From: a virus
Length of the DNA: 32,368 nt
Virus record (IMG/VR): IMGVR_UViG_3300048827_000008
Coordinates: 1-32,368 of that record
Direction: 5' to 3' (one strand)
The translations under genes and the position numbers were made by a program. Position 1 is the first letter of the stretch; each line of letters opens with the position of its first letter. Below are positions 1 to 6,939 of the stretch, one piece after another. The notes beneath the pieces were generated by a model. The model was not told the DNA's origin and made no database searches. It was given only the letters and a program-made list of their open reading frames with translations.

Positions 1-235
1 AGCCACGACCGGCAACTCCGCGCGAGCCTCTGCAATGGGAAAGCAGTCGATTGCTGCATCTTTGGGGAGCAACGGCATGGCTAAGGGTTCAAAAGGCGGA
101 TGGCTGGTTCTCTCAGAGATTGGCGATGACCTGAAGATAAAGGCCGTTCGCGTTGCGCGCGTCGATGGGAAAAAGATCAAGGCCGACACGTATTACCAGA
201 TCAAGGGCGGCAAGTTTGTAGAGGTGAAATCATGA
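1..235 (+). CDS. C-terminal part of a phage repeat protein, cut by window start
   Basis: The frame is open from base 2, so the gene enters from the left. The visible 77 residues begin with quasi-repeats rich in Gly, Ala, Ser and Thr (ATTGNSARASAMGKQSIAAS), then a conserved ending (GGWLVLSEI, VDGKKIKADTYYQIKGGKFVEV). This layout matches a recognised phage family in which many short GxxAxA-type repeats, probably a beta-solenoid, precede a small C-terminal beta domain. Its function is not known to me. An internal ATG at 77 follows GGGGAG and could give a 52-residue product, but the repeats upstream of it belong to the same family, which argues for the longer partial gene. Its stop overlaps the next start as ATGA. 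Confidence 0.7.
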   Translation, partial: ATTGNSARASAMGKQSIAASLGSNGMAKGSKGGWLVLSEIGDDLKIKAVRVARVDGKKIKADTYYQIKGGKFVEVKS

Positions 236-360
236 CCACTCTTGCCCTCGCCTATCTCTGCATCTTCCTGTGCCTTGTAGTGGTTGCGCTGGAGATGGTG
301 CGCATCAGGAACGCACGACAGGTCTGGGCGCGGTTGCAGCGCCGAAGGAAGGGAGATTGA
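232..360 (+). CDS. small membrane protein, 42 aa
   Basis: The ATG overlaps the previous stop as ATGA, so translation is probably coupled. The product starts with a hydrophobic helix (about residues 3-21, LALAYLCIFLCLVVVALEM) followed by a strongly basic tail (RQVWARLQRRRK), as expected for a single-span inner-membrane protein with its C-terminus in the cytoplasm. I recognise no family. The coupling, the membrane pattern and the precise fit between neighbours support a real gene in spite of its size. Confidence 0.6.
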   Translation: MTTLALAYLCIFLCLVVVALEMVRIRNARQVWARLQRRRKGD

Positions 361-363
361 GAT

Positions 364-717
364 ATGAGCCACAAAGCGTTATTACCGTGCCCGTTTTGTG
401 GGAACGCGGATGGTAAAGAGCCAGAGCGTTATGGCGTCTATGTTTGGCTGGAGCGGCGATGGCGTGGCCAGTTCTCAAAGGGATCGTTTGTTGCAGAATG
501 TCGCAACTGTGGAGTTGATACTGGGCCATGTTCTAGCGAAGCTGAAGCCATTGCTGGATGGAACACGCGCCGTGACCCCGTGCAGAAGGGGCTAATCGAG
601 GCGCTGAAGGCGTGCCAGCTTCAGATGCTTCAGTCTAACAATGATAGCGAATACGCTCAAGAAGCGAACGAATTGGCACGCGCGGCTTTGCTTGCCGCCG
701 GAATTGAGGCACCATGA
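364..717 (+). CDS. Lar-like zinc-ribbon protein
   Basis: 117 residues. The N-terminal half carries a zinc-ribbon pattern: LPCPFCG (C9, C12) and AECRNCG (C46, C49), followed by SEAEAIAGWNTR, the typical ending of the Lar restriction-alleviation family (Lar_restr_allev). Lar of the Rac prophage modulates type I restriction, but many phage Lar-like proteins are untested, so the function here is only suggested by the family. The C-terminal 45 residues are helical and Ala-rich, beyond the usual domain. The start follows GGGAGATTGAGAT. The stop sits at 715-717 and overlaps the next ATG. Confidence 0.75.
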   Translation: MSHKALLPCPFCGNADGKEPERYGVYVWLERRWRGQFSKGSFVAECRNCGVDTGPCSSEAEAIAGWNTRRDPVQKGLIEALKACQLQMLQSNNDSEYAQEANELARAALLAAGIEAP

Positions 718-795
718 TGGATTTTAGGCATTGCCGCCGGGGTATGCGCGGTCGTAATGGCCGCAATCGCTGTAGCGGCGCTCATCATTTTCTAG
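714..795 (+). pseudogene. possible small membrane protein with disrupted start frame
   Basis: From 718 the frame reads WILGIAAGVCAVVMAAIAVAALIIF and stops at 793-795: one clean transmembrane helix with no in-frame ATG before codon 757. ATGs at 714 and 717, well placed after GAGG and overlapping the previous stop, are one base out of frame; removing one G from the GG at 719-720 would give MMILGIAAGV. The next gene has its own strong binding site just downstream. Either the sequence has a one-base error or mutation here, or translation starts at ATT 721. The overlapping frame-714 reading (Arg/Cys-rich, running into the next gene) does not look like a real protein. Confidence 0.35.
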
Positions 796-813
796 TAACT
801 CAAGGAGGAAGCA

Positions 814-1233
814 ATGAAACACGCAGAATTTGTGCAGAGTTTGCGGAATGCCGCAGACTTCTTCGAGGCGCGGCCCGAGCTTGGAGTGCCGTCATGTAGC
901 GAGCAGAACTACGATTTCGCTGGAAACATTAACGGCAAGAGCGTAGATAGCCGCGCAGGACTAGCTGAGTTCATTCGGCTGGTGGGCGGCCGCATTGATA
1001 AAGACGAGGACGATTATTGGTATCGCCTTGTGTCTCGGCAGCATGGATTCTCGGTACGCGCACTTGCGTATCGCTCAGCGGTCTGCGAGCAGGTCAAGGT
1101 CGGAGTAAAGATTGAACCTGCCCACCTCATTCCGGCGCAGGAAGAGACAGAGGTTCCCGAGCGCGAGGTTCCAGTCTACGAATGGCGCTGCCCGAGTCTT
1201 CTAGCACCCGAGGAAGAGAGCGTAGAGGCATGA
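814..1233 (+). CDS. conserved phage protein of unknown function, 139 aa
   Basis: The start is preceded by a near-perfect AAGGAGG at good spacing. The N-terminal 95 residues form a mixed alpha/beta domain (NAADFFEARPELGVPS, then a Phe/Val-rich strand region ending in VCEQVKVGV). The Glu-rich tail ends in VYEWRCPSLLAPE. I recognise this arrangement as a family common in phage early regions, but I know no function for it. It overlaps the next gene as ATGA, so it is part of the same coupled operon. Confidence 0.65.
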   Translation: MKHAEFVQSLRNAADFFEARPELGVPSCSEQNYDFAGNINGKSVDSRAGLAEFIRLVGGRIDKDEDDYWYRLVSRQHGFSVRALAYRSAVCEQVKVGVKIEPAHLIPAQEETEVPEREVPVYEWRCPSLLAPEEESVEA

Positions 1234-1466
1234 GCGCGCGGCCAGATGGACTTACACATGAAGCCTACCTTGGGGATGGCGCCTATGTGGGCTTTGATGG
1301 CTATCACGTAGTTGTCTATACGACAGACGGAATTCGGTACACGCGCCCTGTTTACATGGAACCTGCCGTGCTAGAGACGTTCCTGCAATGGGCGCGAGAT
1401 TTCAAACGCGCGATGACTGCACGCGACGCGCCCGCGCAGCCAGCGAAGGAAGCGGAGGCGAAGTGA
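1230..1466 (+). CDS. conserved small phage protein, 78 aa
   Basis: The chosen start is ATG 1230, which overlaps the previous stop as ATGA; an in-frame upstream ATG at 1182 lies deep inside the previous gene. The core reads YLGDGAYVGFDGYHVVVYTTDGIRY, a beta-hairpin-rich motif, then EPAVLETFLQWARDF and an Ala/Pro/Lys tail. Small proteins with this YLGDG...FDGY motif occur in many phage early regions, but their role is unknown to me. The stop overlaps the next start as TGATG. Confidence 0.6.
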   Translation: MSARPDGLTHEAYLGDGAYVGFDGYHVVVYTTDGIRYTRPVYMEPAVLETFLQWARDFKRAMTARDAPAQPAKEAEAK

Positions 1467-1672
1467 TGGCACGCGAATGCCTGCACACGTCGGACTGGTG
1501 GAAGCAGATGATTCCTTGCGTATGCTGTGGCGCGATGTACAGTGACGAGGAAGCCCAGCAAATCGCCTATGAAAACACCCGCGTATTTGAGTCGCAGGAA
1601 CTTGCGGACATTGAGCGCATGAAAGCGGAGAGCGAGGAACAGTCAAGTCATTGGCGACTACTACGACGATGA
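1466..1672 (+). CDS. small Cys-containing protein, 68 aa, possibly 5' half of a frameshifted gene
   Basis: ATG 1466 overlaps the previous stop as TGATG. The product has a PCVCCGAMYSDEEAQQIA segment (possible metal ligands C18, C20, C21) and an acidic helical part (ELADIERMKAESEEQSS). The last residues (HWRLLRR) are unlike the rest. From 1650 the overlapping frame continues as an acidic, Cys-rich sequence with no ATG start. A +1 shift at AGT-C-ATT would join the two into about 103 residues. I therefore think the C-terminus given here may be wrong or may be a frameshift product. Confidence 0.5.
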   Translation: MARECLHTSDWWKQMIPCVCCGAMYSDEEAQQIAYENTRVFESQELADIERMKAESEEQSSHWRLLRR

Positions 1673-1778
1673 CGACTACGGACCTGATAGTGACGCCGCG
1701 TGCTGTTTGCATGGTGTCCCGTGGTGTGAAGAGTGCGAGCTGTGCAACGAAGCGGAAGATGAGGAGGAGGGGTTATGA
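1650..1778 (+). pseudogene. orphan 3' frame encoding an acidic, Cys-rich segment
   Basis: The 42-codon frame reads IGDYYDDDDYGPDSD, then CCLHGVPWCEECELCNEAEDEEE, with a dense set of possible zinc ligands (two adjacent Cys, His, then CxxCxxxC). It ends in a TGA that overlaps the ATG of the nuclease gene as ATGA, exactly like other joints in this operon. This is strong evidence that the frame is coding, yet the only possible local start is ATT 1650. The simplest reading is the second half of the gene at 1466, displaced by one base. Confidence 0.45.
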
Positions 1779-2620
1779 GTGAGCTTAATGGCTTCTACTA
1801 CGGCATGGACTTCGAGACGTATCAGGCTGTGCCTGCGCTCAACGGTTCGTCCCTGATTCACCTGCGCCGCTCTCCAATGCGCTACAAATTTGAGCTGGAG
1901 AATCCGACTCCTCCTTCGCCAGCCATGATTCTCGGCACCGCAACACACCGCCTGATCCTTGAGCCTGAGCGGGTGGGCGACTTCGCGGTGTGGGGCGAGC
2001 GCGAGGAGGAGAAGGTTCGCCGTGGCAGCGTGTGGGAAGAGTTTAAGGCTGCGAACGCGGGCAAGATGATTGTAACCAAGGCCGAACGCGATCAGATGGT
2101 AGGCATGGCCGTGGGTGCGCGAAGGAACGTGCCCATCATGAAGTACGCGAACGCCAAAGGGAAAACTGAAGTCAGTATGTTCTGGCGCGATCCGGTGAGC
2201 GGCCGCAGGTTCAAGGGGCGCGTGGACAAGATTCTCGATAGCGGCCATGTGATCTTTGACCTCAAGACTACGCGCGACTGTCACCCGCGCCGATTCGGAG
2301 GGCAGTCTTACGCGCTGGGCTACCACATCAAAATGGCGCTCTATGGAAGCGGGTACGCGGCCATCGCGGGAGAGCAGCCCAAAATGCACTTGGGCGCGAT
2401 TGATTCTAAGGCTCCCCACGAGAGCGCGGTCTACCGCGTGACCAAGGACGTGATCCTGCAAGGGCTTGAGGAGTTGGATGAGCTGCTGCGCTTGCTGGGC
2501 GAGTGCGAGAAGACGGACAACTGGCCTCCGGCGTATGAGACCGAGACGGACCTGATGATTCCCGCGTGGGCGTTGACAGAGCAGGACAGTTTGGAAGAGT
2601 TTGCGGAAGTGGAGGAATAG
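1775..2620 (+). CDS. PD-(D/E)XK exonuclease, RecE / exonuclease VIII-like
   Basis: 281 residues, matching the PDDEXK-like family (DUF3799) that includes the C-terminal nuclease part of RecE. Visible family marks are SSLIHLRRSPMRYKF near residues 25-39, GTATHRLILEPE (54-65, with H58), an acidic E132 in TEVSMFW, FKGRVD (147-151), the core FDLKTT (161-166, D162 and K164), and a following YALGYHIKMALY helix. Such enzymes digest one strand of duplex DNA to expose single strands for annealing, usually with a partner annealing protein and in the cytoplasm. No RecT or Beta homologue is visible here; the 2929-3567 product is the nearest candidate partner. The start follows GAGGAGGAGGGG and overlaps the preceding frame as ATGA. 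Confidence 0.8.
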   Translation: MSELNGFYYGMDFETYQAVPALNGSSLIHLRRSPMRYKFELENPTPPSPAMILGTATHRLILEPERVGDFAVWGEREEEKVRRGSVWEEFKAANAGKMIVTKAERDQMVGMAVGARRNVPIMKYANAKGKTEVSMFWRDPVSGRRFKGRVDKILDSGHVIFDLKTTRDCHPRRFGGQSYALGYHIKMALYGSGYAAIAGEQPKMHLGAIDSKAPHESAVYRVTKDVILQGLEELDELLRLLGECEKTDNWPPAYETETDLMIPAWALTEQDSLEEFAEVEE

Positions 2621-2621
2621 C

Positions 2622-2876
2622 ATGTTAGGACCGATGTGCGCACCTTGGACGGATGTTGGAAGGCTTCAATCTGACATCTCAAACATTGAATCGCAACTGA
2701 GCAGAAAGGCAGAATCCTATGAAGTTACTTCGCTACGTAGCAAAGTGGACACTCTGGAATCTACCGTTGGGAACCTTCGCTCCGATCTTGATGAGCTTCG
2801 CCGTCAATACGACATCTTACGAGAGAATTTCCGCGAAGCATTGAATGTTCTAGCCCAGATGACCACAGTTCTGTAA
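2622..2876 (+). CDS. coiled-coil protein, 84 aa
   Basis: The ATG at 2622 follows GGAGGAATAGC, one base after the nuclease stop. After a short MLGPMCAPWTDV head, nearly the whole protein is heptad-like (LQSDISNIESQL, SLRSKVDTLESTV, LRSDLDELRRQYDIL), indicating a long coiled coil that probably oligomerises. No enzyme motif is present. Its position directly between two recombination-type genes suggests it is co-expressed with them, but any functional link is inference. Confidence 0.65.
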   Translation: MLGPMCAPWTDVGRLQSDISNIESQLSRKAESYEVTSLRSKVDTLESTVGNLRSDLDELRRQYDILRENFREALNVLAQMTTVL

Positions 2877-2928
2877 CCGAGGCACACTTGGCAGCGATAC
2901 CGTAGCCCTCACATCGAAGGAGAAAATC

Positions 2929-3567
2929 ATGGGAAAGATAGCCGCAAAAGAGGGCGAGAAACGTCCGCTTCCGGGTTCCTACTCGGAAATGTACCCAAAC
3001 AGATTTCTAAAAGCCGACATGCTCAAGGGCCACAAGGTGACTCTTACCATCAAGGACATCAGCGGTGAAGGATTGATGAGTGAGGACAAGGGTTCCAATC
3101 TCGAATGGATCGTTTCCTTTGCCGAGCGCGACAAGCAATTCGTGATGAATAAAACGAATGCGACTTGTCTCTACCGCATGTTTGGCGGCGATCCGAAATC
3201 TTGGATTGGTCACAGGATCACTCTCTTTCCCACCACCGTCTTCGCGTTCGGGGCCAATCAAGATTGCCTGCGCGTGTGGGGGAGTCCAGACATCGCCGAA
3301 GATTTGTCGATCACGGTTCCCCAGGGCCGCAAGAAGGCGTGGGAGACGGTCATGCACAAAACTGGGACGGCGCATACGAACGGGCAGACACCCACATCCC
3401 CTCCCCCAGAAAATCAGTCCGGCTTGGACCCGCGCATCGCGGTCGCGTTTGGACTCCTGGGATGGGACGCGCCGGCGCAATCGAAGTTCATCATCGAGAA
3501 TCTGGCGAAAGGGCAACCGGCCATGATTGCGGAACTCAATCGGCTGCTCGATACGGAAAGCGCCTGA
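2929..3567 (+). CDS. conserved phage protein near recombination genes, possible ssDNA-binding role
   Basis: 212 residues. Residues 25-118 carry a pattern I recognise from many phage genomes: RFLKADMLKGHKVTLTIKDI, then NKTNATCLYRMFG, then SWIGHRITLFPT and DCLRVW. The alternating beta strands would fit an OB-like fold, and these proteins often sit next to exonuclease genes, as here. No fold or activity can be proven from sequence alone. A Pro/Thr-rich linker (about 147-165) separates a short helical C-terminal region (FGLLGWDAPAQSKFIIENL). The start follows GAAGGAGAAAATC. Confidence 0.65.
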   Translation: MGKIAAKEGEKRPLPGSYSEMYPNRFLKADMLKGHKVTLTIKDISGEGLMSEDKGSNLEWIVSFAERDKQFVMNKTNATCLYRMFGGDPKSWIGHRITLFPTTVFAFGANQDCLRVWGSPDIAEDLSITVPQGRKKAWETVMHKTGTAHTNGQTPTSPPPENQSGLDPRIAVAFGLLGWDAPAQSKFIIENLAKGQPAMIAELNRLLDTESA

Positions 3568-3609
3568 CGCCGGTTCTGACATGGCGGGGCAGAGGGTAGG
3601 GAGGGAAGT

Positions 3610-3783
3610 ATGAAGATTCATCAGTGTGTGTATTGCGGTGAAGAGTTGGGGGTTGTTTGCGATTCGCAGGATCGTCCTACTTGCGGTAAAAGTGAGTGTG
3701 ATCGTTTTGCGCGCGACGATGACCGCGAGGAGCGAGAGAACCGCATGGAACGGGCGCGGGAAGATGATTACTCGCGTTACTGA
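3610..3783 (+). CDS. small zinc-ribbon-like acidic protein, 57 aa
   Basis: The start follows GGGAGGGAAGT. The product begins MKIHQCVYCGEELG and continues to PTCGKSEC, giving four or five cysteines in a ribbon-like arrangement (CxxC...C...CxxxxC). A highly charged helix follows (FARDDDREERENRMERAREDDY). This fits a small metal-binding protein, perhaps a host-directed or DNA/RNA-binding factor, but no family is recognised. A ten-codon ATG frame just upstream (3582) ends in ATGA on this start and might couple its translation. Confidence 0.55.
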   Translation: MKIHQCVYCGEELGVVCDSQDRPTCGKSECDRFARDDDREERENRMERAREDDYSRY

Positions 3784-3813
3784 GCACCCATAGGCGTAGG
3801 CCGGGAGGGGATG

Positions 3814-3933
3814 ATGCCGCACATCACCGAGTTAGGTCCGCGCGTTGAGGGCACGATATGGATCGGCGTGGTAATGGCTTTGGCAATCGAGGCGTTTGTG
3901 GCGGCGGTGGTGTACGGGATATGGAGGATGTGA
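3814..3933 (+). CDS. small membrane protein, 39 aa
   Basis: Two ATGs follow the GGGAGGGG motif at 3803-3810; the second (3814) has the better spacing. The product has a short soluble head (MPHITELGPRVEG) and one hydrophobic helix (TIWIGVVMALAIEAFVAAVV) ending YGIWRM. This is a typical single-span membrane protein. Its stop overlaps the next ATG as TGATG. Its function is unknown. Confidence 0.6.
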   Translation: MPHITELGPRVEGTIWIGVVMALAIEAFVAAVVYGIWRM

Positions 3934-4130
3934 TGGCGAGCGCGAAGAGGTACAGCCCGAAGCAGAAAGAGATTGCGAAGAACGAACAAAAGGTTTTGTT
4001 CGTGTGGGAGATGGATAAGCGGTACGTTGCGGGCCCGAACGACCAATTCGTGATTCAATGCTGCGGAGCCATGAGCGCAGATAGGGCGCGACGTATATGG
4101 GCAATCATTCAGGAAAAAGATAACCAGTAG
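3933..4130 (+). CDS. small basic protein of unknown function, 65 aa
   Basis: ATG 3933 overlaps the previous stop as TGATG and follows GGAGGATG. The protein is Lys-rich at its N-terminus (MASAKRYSPKQKEIAKNEQK) and has a middle segment with VIQCCGAMSADRARRIWAIIQE, probably a short helix-turn-helix-sized unit. No family is recognised. The longer in-frame reading from 3858 overlaps the membrane-protein gene and is rejected. Confidence 0.5.
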   Translation: MASAKRYSPKQKEIAKNEQKVLFVWEMDKRYVAGPNDQFVIQCCGAMSADRARRIWAIIQEKDNQ

Positions 4131-4155
4131 CGCACCTGATGCGCTGGAGGATGTG

Positions 4156-5046
4156 ATGGACGAAGCAGCGAAGGTACAAGGAGAAGCGATGCAGGAAGCC
4201 GACGAGGAAATAGCTTACCGAGCACGTCAAATATGGCGGCGCTTTGTGGGCATTCCGATCACCGAGCCGTATGACAAGGAGTTTCAATGGTTGATAAATC
4301 TCCTTTCCGGCAACGAAGAACCAAAGCGGAAACTCTCGGAAGTGTGTGAGGAGCTTCGGCGTGGGCCCGACCCGCCAACAGTGCAGATTCACTTCGCGCA
4401 TCGCGGCAATGGGGATGACGCGCTGCGGAAAGCGGTGCAGGATGATGTAATAAGCCGCATCTCAAAGTTGATCCGTGCGTTTGCAGTTGAGGGTGGAGAA
4501 CCTGATCGCAGGGAATATCCAGCCGACACCTGCGAAGAATTGTTGGCGAGAATCGGAGCACTCAAGGCCGTGCTGTCGGAGCCGGTCACGCTGTCGGGTG
4601 ATAAGTGTCCCAAATGCGGGTACACTACGCGCATCACCATGAACAGCGACTATTCTCCGCTGCATCGTCCGGCAGCCCCAGCACCTGTGCCGGAAGACTT
4701 ACAGCGGATCGAGAATATGGCCGAAGCGCAGCTCGACCCCGAATTGCGGCGCTATAGAGTTGACCCTGAGCAGATACTACAAAGCATGATCAACAAGCTA
4801 TACGAGATTGTGCGTGGTGAATCTGAGCGCATCGCGGAACTAGAGCGCTCGCTGGCCGCGAAGGATAAGCAGCTTGAAGCAGATCGCGTTGATTTTCTCG
4901 ATCTGAACGAGTATTGGAACGGGGGCAGCGGTGCGGCTGTTGACGCCTGCCAGCATACATGCGAAGTGACCGAGACTGCTCTAAATCGCATCGCCGCGCC
5001 CCCAGCCGTACCGCCCGGAACGCAGACCACAGGAGAGAGCGAGTGA
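4156..5046 (+). CDS. large helical protein with a CPKCG knuckle, unknown function
   Basis: 296 residues from ATG 4156, which follows GGAGGATGTG. The N-terminal 130 residues are mainly helical and charged. A single CPKCGYTT pair (around residues 149-156) suggests half of a zinc ribbon. A long heptad-like helix follows (about 205-250, MINKLYEIVRGESERIAELERSLAAKDKQLEADRVDF). The C-terminus is Ala/Pro-rich. It may be a mosaic of several phage early modules; I recognise none as a whole. The stop overlaps the next ATG as TGATG. Confidence 0.6.
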   Translation: MDEAAKVQGEAMQEADEEIAYRARQIWRRFVGIPITEPYDKEFQWLINLLSGNEEPKRKLSEVCEELRRGPDPPTVQIHFAHRGNGDDALRKAVQDDVISRISKLIRAFAVEGGEPDRREYPADTCEELLARIGALKAVLSEPVTLSGDKCPKCGYTTRITMNSDYSPLHRPAAPAPVPEDLQRIENMAEAQLDPELRRYRVDPEQILQSMINKLYEIVRGESERIAELERSLAAKDKQLEADRVDFLDLNEYWNGGSGAAVDACQHTCEVTETALNRIAAPPAVPPGTQTTGESE

Positions 5047-5396
5047 TGGACCTAGTAGGGACTTGTCCGAAGGATTTCTGGGAAGAATGGATTGCCGAAG
5101 GTGACGCTGCTGGCGAAGCGTATACGGGCGAGGAGTGGGGATGGTATACGCGCCATAGTCTCGCGGCGAAGATCAAGCCCGGTGATCGTTTCTACGTTGT
5201 AGCCCACGGAAAGCTCCGGGGATGGGCACCTGTGACCCGCGTCCGCGATGGCGGAGATGGATGCTACTGCATCTGTCGTCGCGGTGAAGCCGTAGCTTGC
5301 ACAATCCCATTTTCTATCCCCGGCTTCCGAGGATTGCGCGAACGATGGTGGGATCGAAACGCGGAGCAGCCGTTTGAGAACTGGAGAATGCCATGA
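5046..5396 (+). CDS. ASCH/PUA-like domain protein
   Basis: 116 residues. The start overlaps the previous stop as TGATG. The pattern FWEEWIAEGDAAGEAYTGEEW, KIKPGDRFYVVAHGKLRGWAPV, a strand ending RRGEAVACTIP, and GFRGLRERWWDRN resembles small phage proteins with the ASCH/PUA-like beta-barrel fold. Such folds bind RNA or modified bases in characterised relatives. Fold assignment rests on the KxxPGDxxxVxxxGxLxG pattern and the order of strands, so it is probable but not certain. No catalytic residues can be named. Confidence 0.55.
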   Translation: MDLVGTCPKDFWEEWIAEGDAAGEAYTGEEWGWYTRHSLAAKIKPGDRFYVVAHGKLRGWAPVTRVRDGGDGCYCICRRGEAVACTIPFSIPGFRGLRERWWDRNAEQPFENWRMP

Positions 5397-5427
5397 TCCC
5401 CATCATCCAGCACGAGGAAAGGAACGC

Positions 5428-5820
5428 ATGCGTCCACGTAAGCCAGTTTTAGTCTGCGGTAACGACGCCGATCGGGTAGGTGAGATTGCCTACATGCTCG
5501 GGCTACAAGCGCACTACAGGCCGATCCAATGCAACCGAAACGGTCTAGGTGAGGCAATTAAGGCGCATTTCTTCTTTGGCGTGATCCTGCTGGAGCGGCC
5601 AGGAGAGAACCTGTCGAGCGTGGCCGCAATTGTAGCCGAGAAGCACAATCTGCCGGCACTGATCGTCAAGCCGGAATGTAGCGCTGCAGAGTTGCGGGAT
5701 CATGTCGCCCAATTGGTGGTGCGCAAGTGCGGCTCACGACCACGAGTGCCGAAGATACCGCCGGTTGCGACAGCGCCCATATCGCCGAAGTGGGCCAAGG
5801 TGTGGGAGCGCAGCGCATGA
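5428..5820 (+). CDS. receiver-like (pseudo-REC) protein
   Basis: 130 residues from ATG 5428, which follows GAGGAAAGGAAC. The chain alternates strands and helices like a response-regulator receiver: PVLVCGNDADRVGEIAYMLGLQ, then EAIKAHFFFGVILLERPGENL, SVAAIVAEKHNLPALIVKPECSAAEL and a last helix. The usual phosphorylated Asp after the third strand is replaced by Glu (VILLER), so classical phosphotransfer is unlikely. A basic Pro-rich tail follows. The fold is my inference from the pattern; no output domain is present. Confidence 0.5.
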   Translation: MRPRKPVLVCGNDADRVGEIAYMLGLQAHYRPIQCNRNGLGEAIKAHFFFGVILLERPGENLSSVAAIVAEKHNLPALIVKPECSAAELRDHVAQLVVRKCGSRPRVPKIPPVATAPISPKWAKVWERSA

Positions 5821-5859
5821 CCACGCGCCAGTGACGTGGGAGAACGGGGAGGGAAGCAA

Positions 5860-6030
5860 ATGGCAGAAAAAACGGAATCATCCGCGCGAGTGGAAATTGG
5901 GTTGCGGGCCGCGATAATCGCAAAGGCTGCGCTTGAGATGTTGGGAATGGGACCTCTAATCTGCCGCCTTCAAATCAAGGAAGTCGAGGAGAGGGTAACT
6001 GAAATGAAAGCATTTCTGAAATCGTTGTAG
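5860..6030 (+). CDS. small helical protein, 56 aa
   Basis: The start at 5860 follows GGGAGGGAAGCAA. The product is mainly helical (VEIGLRAAIIAKAALEMLGM, then QIKEVEERVTEMKAFLKSL), with an amphipathic C-terminal helix suggesting a small dimeric or partner-binding protein. No family is recognised. An upstream in-frame GTG at 5836 is less well placed. Confidence 0.5.
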   Translation: MAEKTESSARVEIGLRAAIIAKAALEMLGMGPLICRLQIKEVEERVTEMKAFLKSL

Positions 6031-6060
6031 CCCCCACGCGGGGCACGCAGGGAGGGGAAC

Positions 6061-6939
6061 ATGCAGGACAAGCTGAAAACGATCAAGAATGAACTCGCGG
6101 GGCTCATCAACAGTCATTCGCTGGAAAATGGCTCCAATACGCCGGATTTCATTCTAGCGGCCTATTTGTTGAATTGCCTGACAGTTTTCGACCACGCAAA
6201 CAACTGGAACACAGCTTGGCACTCAAAAGATGGAGTTCCTGCGGATTGGCGAGAAAACGGACCTCCGACCGCCGTCCGCGCCCACGATGCGGGGACGGAT
6301 AAGGGGCTCAGGAAAGCTCGCGTCGAGGATGCTTTCGATAAGATCGCCTGCGCAAACACCGTCACAATTTGTAGTTTGGACGAAATGGAAAGTATTGTGA
6401 ACCGCGCCCTCGATGGAGAATTTGACGCTGATTTACGAGTTCCTCCCGACTCCCACGCCGCCGAGAGCGCCGCGCAGCTTGACGCCGAGGACCCCGCAGA
6501 GCCGGGGGAGGATGTGCCATCGGGCTACATGAAGCTGGGGGCCGTTGAGAATGCGATACGCGCAGCTTGGGCAAGAGCCTGGTTCGGCGGGGTAACTCCA
6601 GAATCATTCGAGCAATTTCTCGCTTTAATCATGGCCCGTCTCGCCCCCAAGCCGTCGCTGGCCGAGGAGATGGAACCACAACTTGAATTGAAGTTGGAGA
6701 ACGTGAAGCCGCACGCCAGTCGAACGCGTGACCGCATCCTTGCGCTATTGCGCGAGAAAGAGTGGCTGGCCGGCTATGAGATTACTGACCAACTGTGCAT
6801 CCGGTACGGCATGGTTATCAGCGACACGAACGCGACTGCCCGTTTAAGGGAAGCACGGCGCACTGAATTCGGCGGTCACAACATCGTCAGCCGGCCGCGC
6901 GCAGGGAGCAGCGCATGGGAGTATGCCTGCCATGATTAA
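6061..6939 (+). CDS. fusion of a small phage domain with a C-terminal winged helix
   Basis: 292 residues; the start follows GGGAGGGGAAC. Residues 25-55 (NTPDFILAAYLLNCLTVFDHA, WNTAWHSKDG) match a short protein found alone in many phages. The C-terminal 75 residues (SRTRDRILALLREKEWLAGYEITDQL, DTNATARLREARR, GSSAWEY) fit a winged-helix DNA-binding domain. An acidic Pro/Glu-rich stretch lies between. It may act as a regulator of early genes, but the target cannot be read from the sequence. The stop overlaps the next gene by 8 bases. Confidence 0.6.
   Translation: MQDKLKTIKNELAGLINSHSLENGSNTPDFILAAYLLNCLTVFDHANNWNTAWHSKDGVPADWRENGPPTAVRAHDAGTDKGLRKARVEDAFDKIACANTVTICSLDEMESIVNRALDGEFDADLRVPPDSHAAESAAQLDAEDPAEPGEDVPSGYMKLGAVENAIRAAWARAWFGGVTPESFEQFLALIMARLAPKPSLAEEMEPQLELKLENVKPHASRTRDRILALLREKEWLAGYEITDQLCIRYGMVISDTNATARLREARRTEFGGHNIVSRPRAGSSAWEYACHD

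Noticed and set aside
714-899. 61-codon frame starting at ATG 714
   Set aside because: The Arg/Cys-rich product overlaps the 814 gene by 86 bases and does not look like a protein; the neighbouring frame encodes a clear membrane helix instead.
1676-2623. 315-codon minus-strand open frame
   Set aside because: It lies antisense to the PD-(D/E)XK nuclease, whose motifs and binding site are clear; the His/Arg/Leu-rich product looks like a shadow.
3007-3822. 271-codon minus-strand open frame
   Set aside because: Antisense to the conserved 212-residue protein and the small zinc-ribbon gene; no binding site or recognisable domain.
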